A stretch of DNA of 64,000 nucleotides from Microbacterium saperdae (GTDB taxonomy: Bacteria > Actinomycetota > Actinomycetes > Actinomycetales > Microbacteriaceae). Positions 25,223-34,816 of the stretch are shown here, in pieces. Each line of letters opens with the position of its first letter. The first letter of the stretch is position 1. The stretch is taken from NCBI RefSeq assembly GCF_006716345.1, contig NZ_VFOX01000002.1:186001-250000 (forward strand). The letters run 5' to 3'. Made by a program: the position numbers and the translations under genes. The notes below the pieces were generated by a model. It was not told where the DNA came from and made no database searches. It saw only the letters and a program-made list of their open reading frames with translations.

Positions 25223-25310
25223 TCCGGTCGCCGAGACGAAGAGGCTCCGCCGCTGCGAACGGCCCTTCGGCGTCGCCCGGCACGTGACGACCTGCGCTGT
25301 GGCTGGTCGG

Positions 25311-25901
25311 TCAGAACAGGGTCACTGTGCGGGAACTCGTCGATCCGTCGGTGGGCGACCCCGTGGCCTGGACGGAAACCGAGATGCCCGAATGCAACGG
25401 AGCCGACCCGAGGACACCGAAACTGACATGGGTGACGCCCTGTCCGGAAATCGATCCCACGAAGCTCAACGTGTAGGAAACGGTCCCATCGCCGTTGTCA
25501 CTCGCGCCGAGCGACGTCCATGTCGGATCGGTTGCAGGGAGCGCACCGACGACGGGGCTGCTCCCGCCGGCGTTGGCGATGATGGCGGGCTGCACCACAC
25601 CGACATCGACGGATGCGAAGGTCACCACGACAACCCCGCTGGTGATCGGCTCCGCAGGAAGTGTGGTGGCCTGGGTGTCGTCATTGCGCATCTGGATCGA
25701 CGCACCGTAGTACTGCGGATTCACCCATGTACCGCCGAGCATCGACTCGATCACGAACCGGCCACGTGCACCTGTGGACGCCGCAGCGAGCGGCGTCGCG
25801 GTCGCTATCGCGATCACGGGGACAGACCACGCTGCTCCGGCCAGGAGTGTGCGGCGCCGCACACCGTGCCGGCTCTGCTCTCCTGCTGTCTCGTCGATCA
25901 T
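25311..25901 (-). CDS. Tat-exported protein of unknown function
   Basis: The 196-residue product begins with a twin-arginine signal (GVRRRTLLAGAAWSVPVIAI, then ATPLAAAS). The mature part (about 155 residues) is beta-rich, Thr/Ser/Gly-rich and has no named domain; it may be an Ig-like or jelly-roll surface fold. The same signal-peptide pattern occurs in the protein at 51463, but their mature parts differ. It is probably last in the unit downstream of the alkylsulfatase gene, 103 bases away. Confidence 0.7.
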   Translation of the reverse strand: MIDETAGEQSRHGVRRRTLLAGAAWSVPVIAIATATPLAAASTGARGRFVIESMLGGTWVNPQYYGASIQMRNDDTQATTLPAEPITSGVVVVTFASVDVGVVQPAIIANAGGSSPVVGALPATDPTWTSLGASDNGDGTVSYTLSFVGSISGQGVTHVSFGVLGSAPLHSGISVSVQATGSPTDGSTSSRTVTLF

Positions 25902-26004
25902 CGTCTTGTCGACCTCCCAGATCCTTCTCGTCGCGAACCCGTTCGAACCAGCGCGGCGACGTCGGATCTGCCGCTCTCGACGCCGCTCGGTCCGGCTCCG
26001 TTGT

Positions 26005-27882
26005 TCAGGGCGTCACTATGTTGAAGGAGGGATCGCCGGCAGTCAAGACGGACGTCAGCGTGCTGAGGGCACTGGCGTCGCCCGAGATCTCCACTCCGGA
26101 ACTCTCGACGTCTCCCGCGACCAGCGCCAGAAGACGCGCTTTCGTGAGTGACAACGCTGCTTTCGCCGTCGCGGGATCCGCATCCTTCGCAATGTAGACC
26201 AGCACGCCGTTTCGCAGGGTGACCCGGAAGTTCCGGCCTTCGTCCGTGAGCGTGAAATCGAGCGCGAGATCGAGCTCCCAGGCACTCGGCCCGTCCACCG
26301 AGATCGCGACCGAGTCGAAGAGCTGCTCCGCCGTGAGCTGAGCGAGAATCTCCGGTGCGTTGGTGGTCGTCGGCGTCCCGAAGTTCCCCGAGCGCAGCTC
26401 CGTTGCGCCCGACATGTAGAAGTTCCGCCACGTTCCGTTCTCGGCGCCGTAGGCAAGTTGTTCGAGCGTCGCCGCGTAGAGGTCCCGCACCGCGGCGTTC
26501 TCAGGATCAGTGAAGATCGCATGGTCGAGGAGCGTCGCCGCCCATCGGAAGTCACCGCCATCGTAGGCAGCCTCGGCAGCTTCGACGATCCGCTCGATTC
26601 CGCCGGCGAGAGCGACGTACCGTTCGCCGAGTGCCTTGGGCGGATGCGGCCACAGTCGTGCAGGGTTGCCATCGAACCATCCCATGTAGCGCTGGTAGAT
26701 CGCTTTCACGTTGTGGCTCACGCTGCCGTAGTAGCCGCGTGCGTGCCAGGAGTTCTCGAGGACCGGAGGCAACACGATCTCCTCCGCGATCTCGGCGCCC
26801 GTCATGCCCTGGTTGATCATCCGAAGAGTCTGATCATGGAGATACGCGTAGAGGTCGCGCTGCAGGCCGAGGAACTCTCGGATCTCCGCGTTCCCCCAGG
26901 TGGGCCAATGGTGGGAGGCGAAGAGCACGTCGGCCCTGTCGCCGTAGCGCTCGATAGCCTCGGTCAAGTACTGCGACCATCCGTGCGGGTCGCGCACCAG
27001 CGCCCCTCGGAGCGTGAGCAGGTTATGCAGGGTGTGCGTGGCGTTCTCCGCCATGCAGAGCGCTCCGTACTTCGGGAACAGGAAGTGCATCTCGGCCGGT
27101 GCTTCCGTGCCCGGAGCCATCTGAAACTCGATCTCCAGGCCGTCCACCGTGTGAGTCTCGCCGGTCCGCGCGATCTCGATAGTGGGTGGGATGATGCCCG
27201 CGTGTCCCGTAGAGGTCGTCTGCCCGAGCCCGGCGCCCACCGCTCCTTTGGCCCCGCGTTCCAACGCCGCACCGTACATGTAGCCCGCCCGGCGTCCCAT
27301 TGCGATGCCCGCGAAGACGTTCTCGGCGACTGCCTCAGCGACGGTGCCTTCTGGAGCGATGATCTGGACGCTCCCCGATTCGACCTCTTCCTTCGACGCG
27401 ATGCCGAACACCCCGCCGAAGTGGTCGATGTGGCTGTGGGTGAAGATCACCGCGACCACGGGGCGGTCTCCGCGGTGTTCCCGGTACAAGCCGAGCGCCG
27501 CCGCCGCTGTCTCCTTCGAGATCAGCGGATCGATGACCACCACGCCGTTATCGGACTCGACGAAGCTCACGTTCGAGAGATCGAAACCGCGAACCTGGTA
27601 GAGCCCTTCGACCACCTCGAAGAGTCCGTGCTTGGCCGCGAGCGAGGACTGCCGCCACAGGCTCGGGTTCACCGTGTCGGGAGCGCTGCCTCCGAGGAAG
27701 TCGTAGCTGTCGGCGTTCCAGACGATGTTCCCTGCGTCATCGTGTACAACACCAGGACTCAACGTGCCGATGAATCCTCGTTCCGCCGCGTCGAAGTCTC
27801 GTTCGTCCTCGAACGGGAGCGTGGTTCTCAGCGCTTCCTGCTGCTTCTGGATCGCCGCTGAGGCATCATTCTGCACCATCAT
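26005..27882 (-). CDS. SdsA/YjcS-type alkylsulfatase (metallo-beta-lactamase fold)
   Basis: This 625-residue type III sulfatase hydrolyses primary or secondary alkyl sulfates such as SDS. The zinc motif is THSHIDHFGG (about 148-157); later metal ligands sit in AENATHTLHN and FASHHWPTWG. Helical dimerisation repeats follow (VEAAEAAYDGGDFRWAATLLDH). The C-terminal SCP2-like domain is seen from about 505 (TAEQLFDSVAISVDGPSAWE). Members of the family may be exported or cytosolic; no signal peptide is visible here. The ATG at 27882 has AGGAG five bases upstream. Confidence 0.93.
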   Translation of the reverse strand: MMVQNDASAAIQKQQEALRTTLPFEDERDFDAAERGFIGTLSPGVVHDDAGNIVWNADSYDFLGGSAPDTVNPSLWRQSSLAAKHGLFEVVEGLYQVRGFDLSNVSFVESDNGVVVIDPLISKETAAAALGLYREHRGDRPVVAVIFTHSHIDHFGGVFGIASKEEVESGSVQIIAPEGTVAEAVAENVFAGIAMGRRAGYMYGAALERGAKGAVGAGLGQTTSTGHAGIIPPTIEIARTGETHTVDGLEIEFQMAPGTEAPAEMHFLFPKYGALCMAENATHTLHNLLTLRGALVRDPHGWSQYLTEAIERYGDRADVLFASHHWPTWGNAEIREFLGLQRDLYAYLHDQTLRMINQGMTGAEIAEEIVLPPVLENSWHARGYYGSVSHNVKAIYQRYMGWFDGNPARLWPHPPKALGERYVALAGGIERIVEAAEAAYDGGDFRWAATLLDHAIFTDPENAAVRDLYAATLEQLAYGAENGTWRNFYMSGATELRSGNFGTPTTTNAPEILAQLTAEQLFDSVAISVDGPSAWELDLALDFTLTDEGRNFRVTLRNGVLVYIAKDADPATAKAALSLTKARLLALVAGDVESSGVEISGDASALSTLTSVLTAGDPSFNIVTP

Positions 27883-28042
27883 TGACTCCTGGATCTCCCC
27901 TGCGGGCGGATGCTATGGATACATGGAAGCTCAGGTTTTCACCACGCCATCTGGACAACAATCACGCCCTCATCCTCTCCAGGTGAGGCGACGCACCGGA
28001 GCCTCCGCACGGCTCACACCCGCGCCAGGTGGACCCCGCTCA

Positions 28043-28754
28043 TCACGAGCCCTGTATCGCCTTCACGACCTGGAGAACTCCGACGATGAACAGGACGGCC
28101 GCACTGAGGTACCCGTTGTGATGCAGCATCCACTGCTTCAAGCCCCTCAGCATCGGCTCCGCCTTGTCCCCGCGGATCAGGACGGTCAGGACAGGCGCAG
28201 CGACAGGGAGCGCTGCGGCGACGAGGAAGCCGCACACGATCAGTACCAGCGGGAAGGGGCGCAGTCCCGAGACGACGAGCGAGATGGCAGCTGCAGCGAC
28301 GAGTGCGATGTTCATGGGGTTCATGAAGATTCCGAGCCCGAGAAGCAGAGACCGCGCGGGGGGTGTACCGCTCGACGGAACGCACGATGCCGGGAAGCTG
28401 TGGAGCTGCCGCCGCAAGCTCGTCCGGCGTGCGGGCAGCAGCGACGCGCGCCACCACGGTTCGTGCGCGCAAGAAGGTCCAGATCGCGCCGCCGATGCAG
28501 ATGATTCCGACGGTCAGATGAACCATCTGCACCCACCCGGCCTCGCGATACGCGCCTGGCGCATCGGCAGCGGTGAAGACCACGAGGCAGATCGCGAGAA
28601 CGGTCGACGTGGACAGCGCCCAACCGACGAGGTAGGCGACGCCGTTTCGCTGGGGGTTCTGCGAGAGCAGAATGCCGACCAGCGCCATCACGGCGACGGG
28701 GCTCGCCATGACCCCGAACGCGACCGGTGCCAGTTGCCAGATCGCCGCGACCAT
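28043..28754 (-). pseudogene. GAP-family (Sap/LysE-like) membrane protein, frameshifted
   Basis: The gene encodes a six-helix membrane protein of about 236 residues. The N-terminal half (MVAAIWQLAPVAFGVMASPV and three more helices, 28754 down to about 28365) is in one frame. The C-terminal half (RSLLLGLGIFMNPMNIALVA and two more helices, to 28043) is in another. The break lies at a run of six G on the plus strand (28358-28363); deleting one base joins YTP to ARSLLLG smoothly. This pattern suggests homopolymer slippage or a sequencing error. Relatives include the mycobacterial sulfolipid-addressing protein Sap. Confidence 0.8.
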
Positions 28755-28936
28755 ATCCGGCCTCCGATTCTCAGCGGGATGAACGGGAAGCGAGCGTGAG
28801 CTACGCGCAGCGAGTGGCCATCGCCCCTGCGACGGCCCTCACCGACGCGAGAACCCCGGTGCTGCCTCGTCATCACCTCTGATCCGAGCGATGTGCGACT
28901 CATGCTCGCACCGGGTCAGCCAGGGACGGTCGGGAT

Positions 28937-28957
28937 GCTCACCCCAAGCGGGTGAGC
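28937..28957 (-). terminator. Hairpin downstream of bkdC
   Basis: GCTCACCC and GGGTGAGC form a perfect 8-bp stem with a 5-nt loop, about 44 bases beyond the bkdC stop. It is the likely end of the hisC-bkdABC unit. No T-run is visible. The rest of 28755-29000 contains nothing else I can support. Confidence 0.5.
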
Positions 28958-29000
28958 GCGGCGATGACCCCGTTCGCGAAGCGCCCTCGAAGGGCAACGG

Positions 29001-30338
29001 TCAGTCGACCAGCAGCGCGGGCTCCTCCAGCACCGAGGCCACGTCCGCGATGAAGCGGCTCATGCCGTCGCCGTCGATCACGCGGTGGTCGAAGGACCCG
29101 GCGACCGTGGTCACCCAACGCGGACGCACCTCGCCGTCGACGACCCACGGCTTCTGGCTGATCGTGCCCATCGCCACGATGCCGGCCTCGCCGGGGTTGA
29201 TGATCGGCGTACCAGCGTCCATGCCGAAGACGCCGATGTTGGTGATCGTGATGGTGCCGCCCTGCTGATCGGCCGGGCTGGTCTTGCCCTCGCGCGCGGT
29301 GACCGTGAGGCGGTTCAGCGCCCGAGCCAGCTCCTTCATGCCGAGGTCCTGCGCGTCCTTGATGTTCGGCACGAGCAGGCCGCGCGGCGTGGCGGCCGCG
29401 ATACCGAGGTTCACGTAGTGGCGCACGGCGATCTCGGCGCCGGCATCCGTCTCGATCCACGCGGCGTTGACCATCGGCGTGCGGCGCGCGGCCCAGATCA
29501 CGGCGCGGGCCATGATCAGCAGCGGGGAGACGCGGATGTCGGCGTAATCCGGCGAGGCCTTGAGGCGCTTGACGAGCTCCATGGTGCGGCTCGCGTCGAT
29601 CTCCTTCCACACCGTCACGTGCGGCGCGGAGTACGCGCTCTGCACCATCGCCGACGACGTGGCCTTGCGCACACCCTTGACCGGGATCGACTCGGTGCGG
29701 CTGTCGTCGCCCGCCGCGGCAGCCGGGGCGGCGATGCCACGCGCGAGTCCGGCCGGGGCGCTCTGCGGCGCCGGCACGGTCTCTTCACGGACGGCGCCCC
29801 ACTCGGGCGTCTCGATGTTGCGGAACACGCTCGCCTGCGAGGCGTGCTTCATCACGTCATCACGGGTGACCTCGCCGTCGGCACCCGTGGGAGCGACGGT
29901 CGTGAGGTCGACGCCGAGGTCACGGGCGAGCTTGCGGATCGGCGGCTTCGCGATCACCCCGACCGAGGAGCTCACCGGACGCTCGGCCGCGCGCTTGCGA
30001 CGGGAGGTCGCGCCACCGCCCGTGCCGTAGCCGACGAGCACCGAGCCGCCACCCTCCTCCGGGGCAGGGGCCACGGCCACTGCCGGAGCAGCTGCCGCCT
30101 CCGTCACGAAGGTGATGATCGGGGTGCCGACCTCGACCGTCGTCCCCTCGGCGACCAGCAGCTCGCCCACGACGCCGGCGTGCGGCGAAGGCAGCTCCAC
30201 GAGCGACTTCGCGGTCTCGATCTCGCAGATCACGTCGTTGATGGCGACATTGTCACCGGGAGCGACCTTCCAGGTGACGACCTCGGCCTCGGTCAGACCC
30301 TCGCCGACGTCGGGGAGGTTGAAGTTCTGCGTGCTCAT
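29001..30338 (-). CDS. bkdC: Branched-chain 2-oxoacid dehydrogenase E2 (dihydrolipoamide acyltransferase)
   Basis: The 445-residue E2 core subunit has one N-terminal lipoyl domain with the lipoylated Lys44 in ETAKS. An Ala/Pro/Gly linker follows, then a peripheral-subunit-binding domain ([15 protein letters not shown], about 130-165) and a C-terminal acyltransferase domain. The catalytic block is [11 protein letters not shown] with His418 and Asp422. E2 moves acyl groups from E1 to CoA in branched-chain amino acid breakdown. It is third after bkdA and bkdB, with a 125-base gap that holds a palindromic repeat. Pyruvate as substrate is not fully excluded. Confidence 0.9.
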   Translation of the reverse strand: MSTQNFNLPDVGEGLTEAEVVTWKVAPGDNVAINDVICEIETAKSLVELPSPHAGVVGELLVAEGTTVEVGTPIITFVTEAAAAPAVAVAPAPEEGGGSVLVGYGTGGGATSRRKRAAERPVSSSVGVIAKPPIRKLARDLGVDLTTVAPTGADGEVTRDDVMKHASQASVFRNIETPEWGAVREETVPAPQSAPAGLARGIAAPAAAAGDDSRTESIPVKGVRKATSSAMVQSAYSAPHVTVWKEIDASRTMELVKRLKASPDYADIRVSPLLIMARAVIWAARRTPMVNAAWIETDAGAEIAVRHYVNLGIAAATPRGLLVPNIKDAQDLGMKELARALNRLTVTAREGKTSPADQQGGTITITNIGVFGMDAGTPIINPGEAGIVAMGTISQKPWVVDGEVRPRWVTTVAGSFDHRVIDGDGMSRFIADVASVLEEPALLVD

Positions 30339-30363
30339 GAGCGGTCCTTTCGGAAGGTGCCTC

Positions 30364-30449
30364 GTTCATAACTCCTCAGAGATGCGAGGCGCACCCCACT
30401 CTGACGCAGATTCAGTCCTTCTGCGGCCTGATTCGGAGGAGTTGTGAAC
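30364..30449. repeat. Palindromic intergenic element, copy C (inside the bkd operon)
   Basis: The left end GTTCATAACTCCTCAGA and the complement of the right end (GTTCACAACTCCTCCGA) match at 15 of 17 positions. The element is 86 bp. It fills the gap between bkdB and bkdC. The outer bases GTTCATAACTCC are the same as in the elements at 38498-38601 and 58836-58939; the inner arm bases differ (TC instead of GGA). Confidence 0.75.
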
Positions 30450-30463
30450 ATGGAACGGCGGTG

Positions 30464-31444
30464 TCAGTAGGCCAGCGAGCGATCGACGGCTTCGAGGATG
30501 CGGTCGGCATCCGGCAGATAGGAGCCCTCGAGTTTCGCGGGCGGGAACGGGGTGTCGTACCCGGAGACGCGCAGCACCGGCGCCTCGAGCGCATAGAACG
30601 CGCGCTCCATCACGGTCGCCGCGACCTCGCTGCCGATGCTGGTGAAGCCCTGCGCCTCCTGCACGTAGACCATGTGCCCGGTCTTGCGCACGGAGTCGAG
30701 GATCGGTGCATAGTCGATCGGCGACAGCGAGCGCACGTCGACGACCTCGCAGCTGGTGCCCTCGGCTTCGGCGAGCGCGGCCGCCTGCAGCAGCACCGTG
30801 ACCATGGCCCCGTGCCCGACGAGTGTGACGTCGGTGCCGGTGCGCACCACGCGCGAGGCGTGCAGCGGCACGGCGGACGCGTCGAGGTCGACCTCGCCCT
30901 TCTGCCAGTACTTGCTCTTGGGCTCCATGAAGATCACGGGGTCCTTCGACGCGATGGCTTCCTGGATCATCCAGTACGCGTCGTTCGGGGTCGAGGGCGA
31001 CACCACGCGCAGCCCCGGGGTGTGCGCGAAGTACGCCTCCGGGCTCTCCTGGTGGTGCTCGACCGCGCCGATGTGCCCGCCGTAGGGGATGCGGATCACG
31101 ATCGGCAGGCTCAGCGCGCCCTCGTGCCGGTTGGTCAGCTTCGCGAGCTGGGTGGTGATCTGGTCGAACGCGGGGAACACGAAGCCGTCGAACTGGATCT
31201 CGATGACCGGACGGAAGCCCGTCATCGCCAGTCCGATCGCGGTGCCGACGATGCCGGACTCCGCGAGCGGGGTGTCGAGCACGCGACGGTCGCCGAAGTC
31301 GCGCTGCAGGTGCTCGGTCACGCGGAAGACGCCGCCGAGCTTGCCGATGTCCTCACCCATGAGCAGGACCTTCGGGTCGTTCTCCATGGCCTTGCGCATA
31401 CCGGCGTTCAGCGCGCGGCTGAACGGCATCGTCTCGAGGGTCAT
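30464..31444 (-). CDS. bkdB: Branched-chain 2-oxoacid dehydrogenase E1 beta subunit
   Basis: A 326-residue thiamine-diphosphate enzyme subunit. Conserved features are GEDIGKLGGVFRVTE, the LAESGIVGTAIGLAMTGFRPVIEIQF block, RIPYGGHIGAVEHHQESPEAYFAH and DVRSLSPIDY. It forms the alpha2beta2 E1 that decarboxylates branched-chain 2-oxoacids and loads E2. The ATG at 31444 overlaps the bkdA stop (ATGA); an upstream in-frame start would intrude into bkdA. Confidence 0.92.
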   Translation of the reverse strand: MTLETMPFSRALNAGMRKAMENDPKVLLMGEDIGKLGGVFRVTEHLQRDFGDRRVLDTPLAESGIVGTAIGLAMTGFRPVIEIQFDGFVFPAFDQITTQLAKLTNRHEGALSLPIVIRIPYGGHIGAVEHHQESPEAYFAHTPGLRVVSPSTPNDAYWMIQEAIASKDPVIFMEPKSKYWQKGEVDLDASAVPLHASRVVRTGTDVTLVGHGAMVTVLLQAAALAEAEGTSCEVVDVRSLSPIDYAPILDSVRKTGHMVYVQEAQGFTSIGSEVAATVMERAFYALEAPVLRVSGYDTPFPPAKLEGSYLPDADRILEAVDRSLAY

Positions 31445-32568
31445 GCCTGGTCTCCTTCGAACGACGCCTCGTACTGCGCGCGCCATGCCTTCTGCTCGTC
31501 GATCAGCGGATGCGGCTCGCTGTAGACGTGGTCGAAGATCTTGCCGGCGGGCGGCGGGCCGAGCGCGACGGTGCGGGCACGGAGGTCCTCCGCAGCATCC
31601 GCTCCCTCGGTCTCGACATCCGCGAAGAAGGATGCCGAGGCGCCCTTGCTCTCGAGGAATGCGCGCATGCGGACGATCGGGTCGCGCAGCGCCCAGGACT
31701 CCTCCTCATCGCTGCCGCGGTACTTCGTGGGGTCGTCGCTCGTGGTGTGGGCGCCGAGTCGGTAGGTGACCGCCTCGATCGCCCGCGGGCCTTTGCCGCT
31801 GCGGGCCTCGTCGAGGGCGACGCGCGACACGGCGTAGCTGGCGAGCACATCGTTGCCGTCGACGCGGACGCTCGGGATGCCGTAGCCGGCGCTGCGCTGC
31901 ACGAGCGGAACCCGCGACTGGGTCGCGACCGGGACGGAGATGGCCCACTGGTTGTTCTGCAGGAAGAAGACGGTCGGCGCCTGGTAGCTCGCAGCGAAGA
32001 CCATCGCCTCGTGCACGTCCCCCTGGCTGGAGGCGCCGTCGCCGTAGTAGACGATGACCGCGGCGTCGCGGTCGACGTCGCCGGTGCCGGACTTGCCGTC
32101 GAACTCGAGTCCCATGGCGTAGCCGGTGGCGTGCAGCACCTGGGAACCGAGCACCAGCGTGTACAGCCGCGTGTTGCCGTTCTTCGGGTCTGTGGGGTCC
32201 CACCCGCCGTGCGAGACGCCGCGCATCAGCTTGATGATGTCGACCGGGTCGACGCCGCGGATGCGCGTGACCGCGTGCTCGCGGTACGAGGGGAAGATCG
32301 TGTCCTGCGCACGGGCGGCGCGACCGGAGCCGACCTGCGCCGCCTCCTGCCCCCGGCTCGGCGGCCACAGGGCGAGCTGTCCCTGGCGCTGCAGGTTGGT
32401 CGCCTGGGTGTCGATGGCACGGATGACGACCATGTCCCGGTAGAACTGCTCGAGCTCTGCGCCGCTGATCGCTTCGATCAACGGCAGATACTGTTCGGCA
32501 GCCGGACTGGGCGCGAAGCGGCCATCCGCCTCGAGGACGCGGACGAGTTCAGTCTCTGACGAGGTCAC
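31441..32568 (-). CDS. bkdA: Branched-chain 2-oxoacid dehydrogenase E1 alpha subunit
   Basis: This 375-residue subunit has the thiamine-diphosphate motif: YYGDGASSQGDVHEAM followed by NNQWAIS. The RHEQ-equivalent is REHAVTRIRG, and the phosphorylation-loop region is YRLGAHTTSDDPTKYR. An N-terminal extension (EADGRFAP) and a WPPSRGQEAAQVG stretch resemble mycobacterial BkdA. It begins with GTG nine bases after hisC ends, so the transaminase and dehydrogenase genes are likely co-transcribed. Some related proteins are annotated pyruvate dehydrogenase. Confidence 0.9.
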   Translation of the reverse strand: MTSSETELVRVLEADGRFAPSPAAEQYLPLIEAISGAELEQFYRDMVVIRAIDTQATNLQRQGQLALWPPSRGQEAAQVGSGRAARAQDTIFPSYREHAVTRIRGVDPVDIIKLMRGVSHGGWDPTDPKNGNTRLYTLVLGSQVLHATGYAMGLEFDGKSGTGDVDRDAAVIVYYGDGASSQGDVHEAMVFAASYQAPTVFFLQNNQWAISVPVATQSRVPLVQRSAGYGIPSVRVDGNDVLASYAVSRVALDEARSGKGPRAIEAVTYRLGAHTTSDDPTKYRGSDEEESWALRDPIVRMRAFLESKGASASFFADVETEGADAAEDLRARTVALGPPPAGKIFDHVYSEPHPLIDEQKAWRAQYEASFEGDQA

Positions 32569-32577
32569 CGTTCCACG

Positions 32578-33684
32578 CTATCCGAGGTTCGAGTCCTCGG
32601 GCTGGAGGGTCCGCACAATGGATGCGGAAACCTGTAGGACCTTCTCCACGGACTCATGCTCCCCGACGGATATGCGGATGCCGTCGCCCGAGAACGGGCG
32701 CACGATCAGGTCGGCTGCGACGAAGGCGGCAGCGGCGTCATCCGTGCCGTCTCCGGTCGGCAGCCAGACGAAGTTCGCCTGCGCGTCCGGCACATCCCAG
32801 CCCTGCGCGCGGAGGCCGTCGACCAGGAGCGTACGGCGCTCGACGATCACCGCGACGCGTTCGAGGAGTTCGGCCTCTGCATCGAGGCTGGCGATCGCGG
32901 CGTTCTCGGCCGCGGACGTGACCGACAGCGGGATGCCGGTGGTGCGGGCCGCATCGAGCACCTTCTCGTTGCCGATCGCGTAGCCGATGCGCAGTCCGGC
33001 CAGACCGTACGCCTTGGAGAAGGTACGCAGCACGACCACGTTCGGGTGCGCTTCGAAGACGCGCTCCGCCAGCCCGTCGACCGCATCGGTCGCGGTCACG
33101 AACTCGGCATATGCCTCATCCAGAATGATCAGGATGTCGGACGGGACGCGGGCGACGAAGGCCGCGAACTCGGCGCTCGTGATGATCGGGCCGGTCGGGT
33201 TGTTGGGGGTGCACAGGATGATCGCACGCGTGCGATCGGTCACGGCATCCGCCATCGCATCGAGGTCGTGGCGCGATTCCGCCGTGAGGGGCACCTGCAC
33301 CCCGGTCGCTCCGGCGACGAGCGGCAGGCTGGGGTACGCCTCGAACGAGCGCCACGCGTAGATGACCTCATCGCCGACCGAGGCGGTCGCGAGGATCAGC
33401 TGATGCAGGATCGACACGCTTCCCGCGGCGACGTGCACCTGGTCGGGCTCGACGCCGTGGCGCGCACCGAGGCGCTCGCGCAGGCGGGTGGCGGTGGCGT
33501 CCGGGTAGCGATTGATCGGCGTCGTGTGCTGGAGCGCCGCGATCACCGAGGGGAGCGGATCGAACGGGTTCTCGTTGCTCGACAGCTTGAACGCGTCCGG
33601 GCCCGCCTGCTTGCCCTGGCGATACGGCGCGAGGGCGGCGATGGCGGGACGGATGCGGGGCAGGATCGGCTCGGTCACAGTCAT
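32578..33684 (-). CDS. hisC: Histidinol-phosphate aminotransferase-like PLP enzyme
   Basis: The 368-residue fold-type I aminotransferase has the pyridoxal lysine Lys224 in [17 protein letters not shown], a CTPNNPTGP motif (158-166) and an N-terminal [10 protein letters not shown]. These are HisC hallmarks. The enzyme makes histidinol phosphate or, in several actinobacteria, transaminates aromatic amino acids. It lies upstream of bkdABC and not with his genes, so an aromatic or branched-chain transaminase role is possible. The ATG at 33684 was chosen for domain fit; upstream in-frame sequence overlaps the divergent toxin-antitoxin promoter. Confidence 0.87.
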   Translation of the reverse strand: MTVTEPILPRIRPAIAALAPYRQGKQAGPDAFKLSSNENPFDPLPSVIAALQHTTPINRYPDATATRLRERLGARHGVEPDQVHVAAGSVSILHQLILATASVGDEVIYAWRSFEAYPSLPLVAGATGVQVPLTAESRHDLDAMADAVTDRTRAIILCTPNNPTGPIITSAEFAAFVARVPSDILIILDEAYAEFVTATDAVDGLAERVFEAHPNVVVLRTFSKAYGLAGLRIGYAIGNEKVLDAARTTGIPLSVTSAAENAAIASLDAEAELLERVAVIVERRTLLVDGLRAQGWDVPDAQANFVWLPTGDGTDDAAAAFVAADLIVRPFSGDGIRISVGEHESVEKVLQVSASIVRTLQPEDSNLG

Positions 33685-33764
33685 GAGTCTAGAAGTCGGG
33701 GCGAGCGCGGCGTCCCGGAAGCAGGGGATTCTGCGGCTTCCCGTCGAGGTCGACGTCACCGTAG

Positions 33765-33777
33765 TACCATTTTGGTA
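33765..33777 (+). promoter_or_regulatory. Palindromic operator touching the antitoxin start codon
   Basis: TACCA, three bases, then TGGTA forms a perfect inverted repeat whose last base is the A of the antitoxin ATG. A TACCAT here could itself be the -10 of a leaderless transcript. RHH antitoxins usually bind such sites to repress their own operon. Confidence 0.6.
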
Positions 33778-33983
33778 TGGCGATGACAGTGCGACTTCCG
33801 GAAGAACTCGATGCGCAGCTCGGTGAGCTGGCTTCGCGACGGCACACTTCCAAGCACGCCCTCCTGATCGAAGCGGCCGACCGCTTCCTCCGCGAGGAGG
33901 TGACGACTGAAGAGGCCGTCTCGATCGCGCGCGGCGTCGCCGACCGCTACTCCGAGCTGCTGAAGAAGCTCGAAGACGCATGA
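33777..33983 (+). CDS. Ribbon-helix-helix (CopG-like) antitoxin
   Basis: The 68-residue protein starts with a beta strand ([11 protein letters not shown]) and two helices ([26 protein letters not shown]), the RHH DNA-binding fold. The C-terminal 25 residues are an acidic helix that would contact the toxin. Its stop overlaps the downstream doc gene (ATGA), and a palindrome overlaps its start. This is a typical antitoxin-first arrangement with autoregulation. Confidence 0.85.
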   Translation: MAMTVRLPEELDAQLGELASRRHTSKHALLIEAADRFLREEVTTEEAVSIARGVADRYSELLKKLEDA

Positions 33984-34342
33984 CCCGATTCATCGAGCTG
34001 CCGCATGCGGTAGGCGTTCTCGATGTGCTCGGCCTGCATATTCGCGACATCGGACTTCTGTCCTCCGCGCTCGCTCGGCCCTCGAGTTCGATGTTCGGAG
34101 TCGAGGCCTACCCAGAACTCGAAGTCAAAGCGGCGGCGCTGCTCTCGTCGTTGAGCCAGAACCATCCACTCATCGATGGCAACAAGCGATTCTCCTGGGT
34201 GCTCACGCTCACGTTCCTCGAGATGAACGGGGTTGTCATAGAAATGGATACCGACGCTGCCTTCAACCTCATCCTCCGCGCCGCACAAAGCAAGGCGGAC
34301 CTTCCGGAGATCGCCGAGCTGCTGCGGCGGCATCGACGCTGA
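33980..34342 (+). CDS. Doc-family (Fic-fold) toxin
   Basis: A 120-residue Fic/Doc protein. The catalytic motif is [10 protein letters not shown] (His62 to Phe71), a close match to HPFxDGNKR of Doc, which phosphorylates EF-Tu and halts translation in the P1 system. The N-terminal [16 protein letters not shown] and the following [17 protein letters not shown] match Doc helices. It is translated with the RHH antitoxin, with which it overlaps by four bases. It seems intact. Confidence 0.9.
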   Translation: MTRFIELPHAVGVLDVLGLHIRDIGLLSSALARPSSSMFGVEAYPELEVKAAALLSSLSQNHPLIDGNKRFSWVLTLTFLEMNGVVIEMDTDAAFNLILRAAQSKADLPEIAELLRRHRR

Positions 34343-34389
34343 CCCGAACCGCTGACATCGCGCGGCGATCGTGGAAGACTGGACGGACC

Positions 34390-34794
34390 ATGCGTTTCAT
34401 CATCCGAGTCGTCGTCAATGCGTTCGCCCTGTGGGTCGTGACGCTGCTGCCTGCCCTGCAGGTGCAGATCACCGCGTTCCCGCCCGCCGAGACGCTGCAG
34501 CTCGTGCTCACACTGCTCCTGGTGGCCGCGATCTTCGCGCTCGTGAACACGATCATCGGCACAGTGGTGAAGATCGTCGCGTTCCCGCTCTACATCATCA
34601 CGTTGGGCCTCATCGGTTTCGTGATCAACGGTTTCCTGCTCTGGTTGACCGCCTGGATCACGAGCGGCTTCGGCTGGGGCCTCACGGTCGGCGACTTCTG
34701 GTGGGGCGTGGTGGCCGCGTTGATCATCTCGCTGATCAACGGCATCTTCGGCTTCATCCTGCGCCCGCAGAGCAAGAAGCCCCGGCGCGACTGA
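34390..34794 (+). CDS. Four-helix holin-like membrane protein (YvlD/DUF360 type)
   Basis: The 134-residue protein has four membrane helices: about 4-20, 37-60, 64-88 and 103-125. Small residues and NTIIG, GFVINGFLLWL and ISLINGIFGFIL motifs match the YvlD or mycobacterial 4-TMS holin-like family. It ends with a basic tail (KKPRRD). No lysis genes are nearby, so it is not part of a prophage; homologues are common chromosomal membrane proteins of unknown role. Confidence 0.8.
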   Translation: MRFIIRVVVNAFALWVVTLLPALQVQITAFPPAETLQLVLTLLLVAAIFALVNTIIGTVVKIVAFPLYIITLGLIGFVINGFLLWLTAWITSGFGWGLTVGDFWWGVVAALIISLINGIFGFILRPQSKKPRRD

Positions 34795-34816
34795 GTCGGC
34801 CTCTCGCCGCCACCTC

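Noticed and set aside
32582-32602. A tRNA T-arm look-alike (GAGGTTCGAGTCCTC)
   Set aside because: No matching acceptor, D or anticodon arms are found at the right distances, and it lies at the end of hisC.
34390-34794. Holin-like gene as evidence of a prophage
   Set aside because: No integrase, lysin, capsid or tail gene lies near; YvlD-type proteins are ordinary chromosomal membrane proteins.
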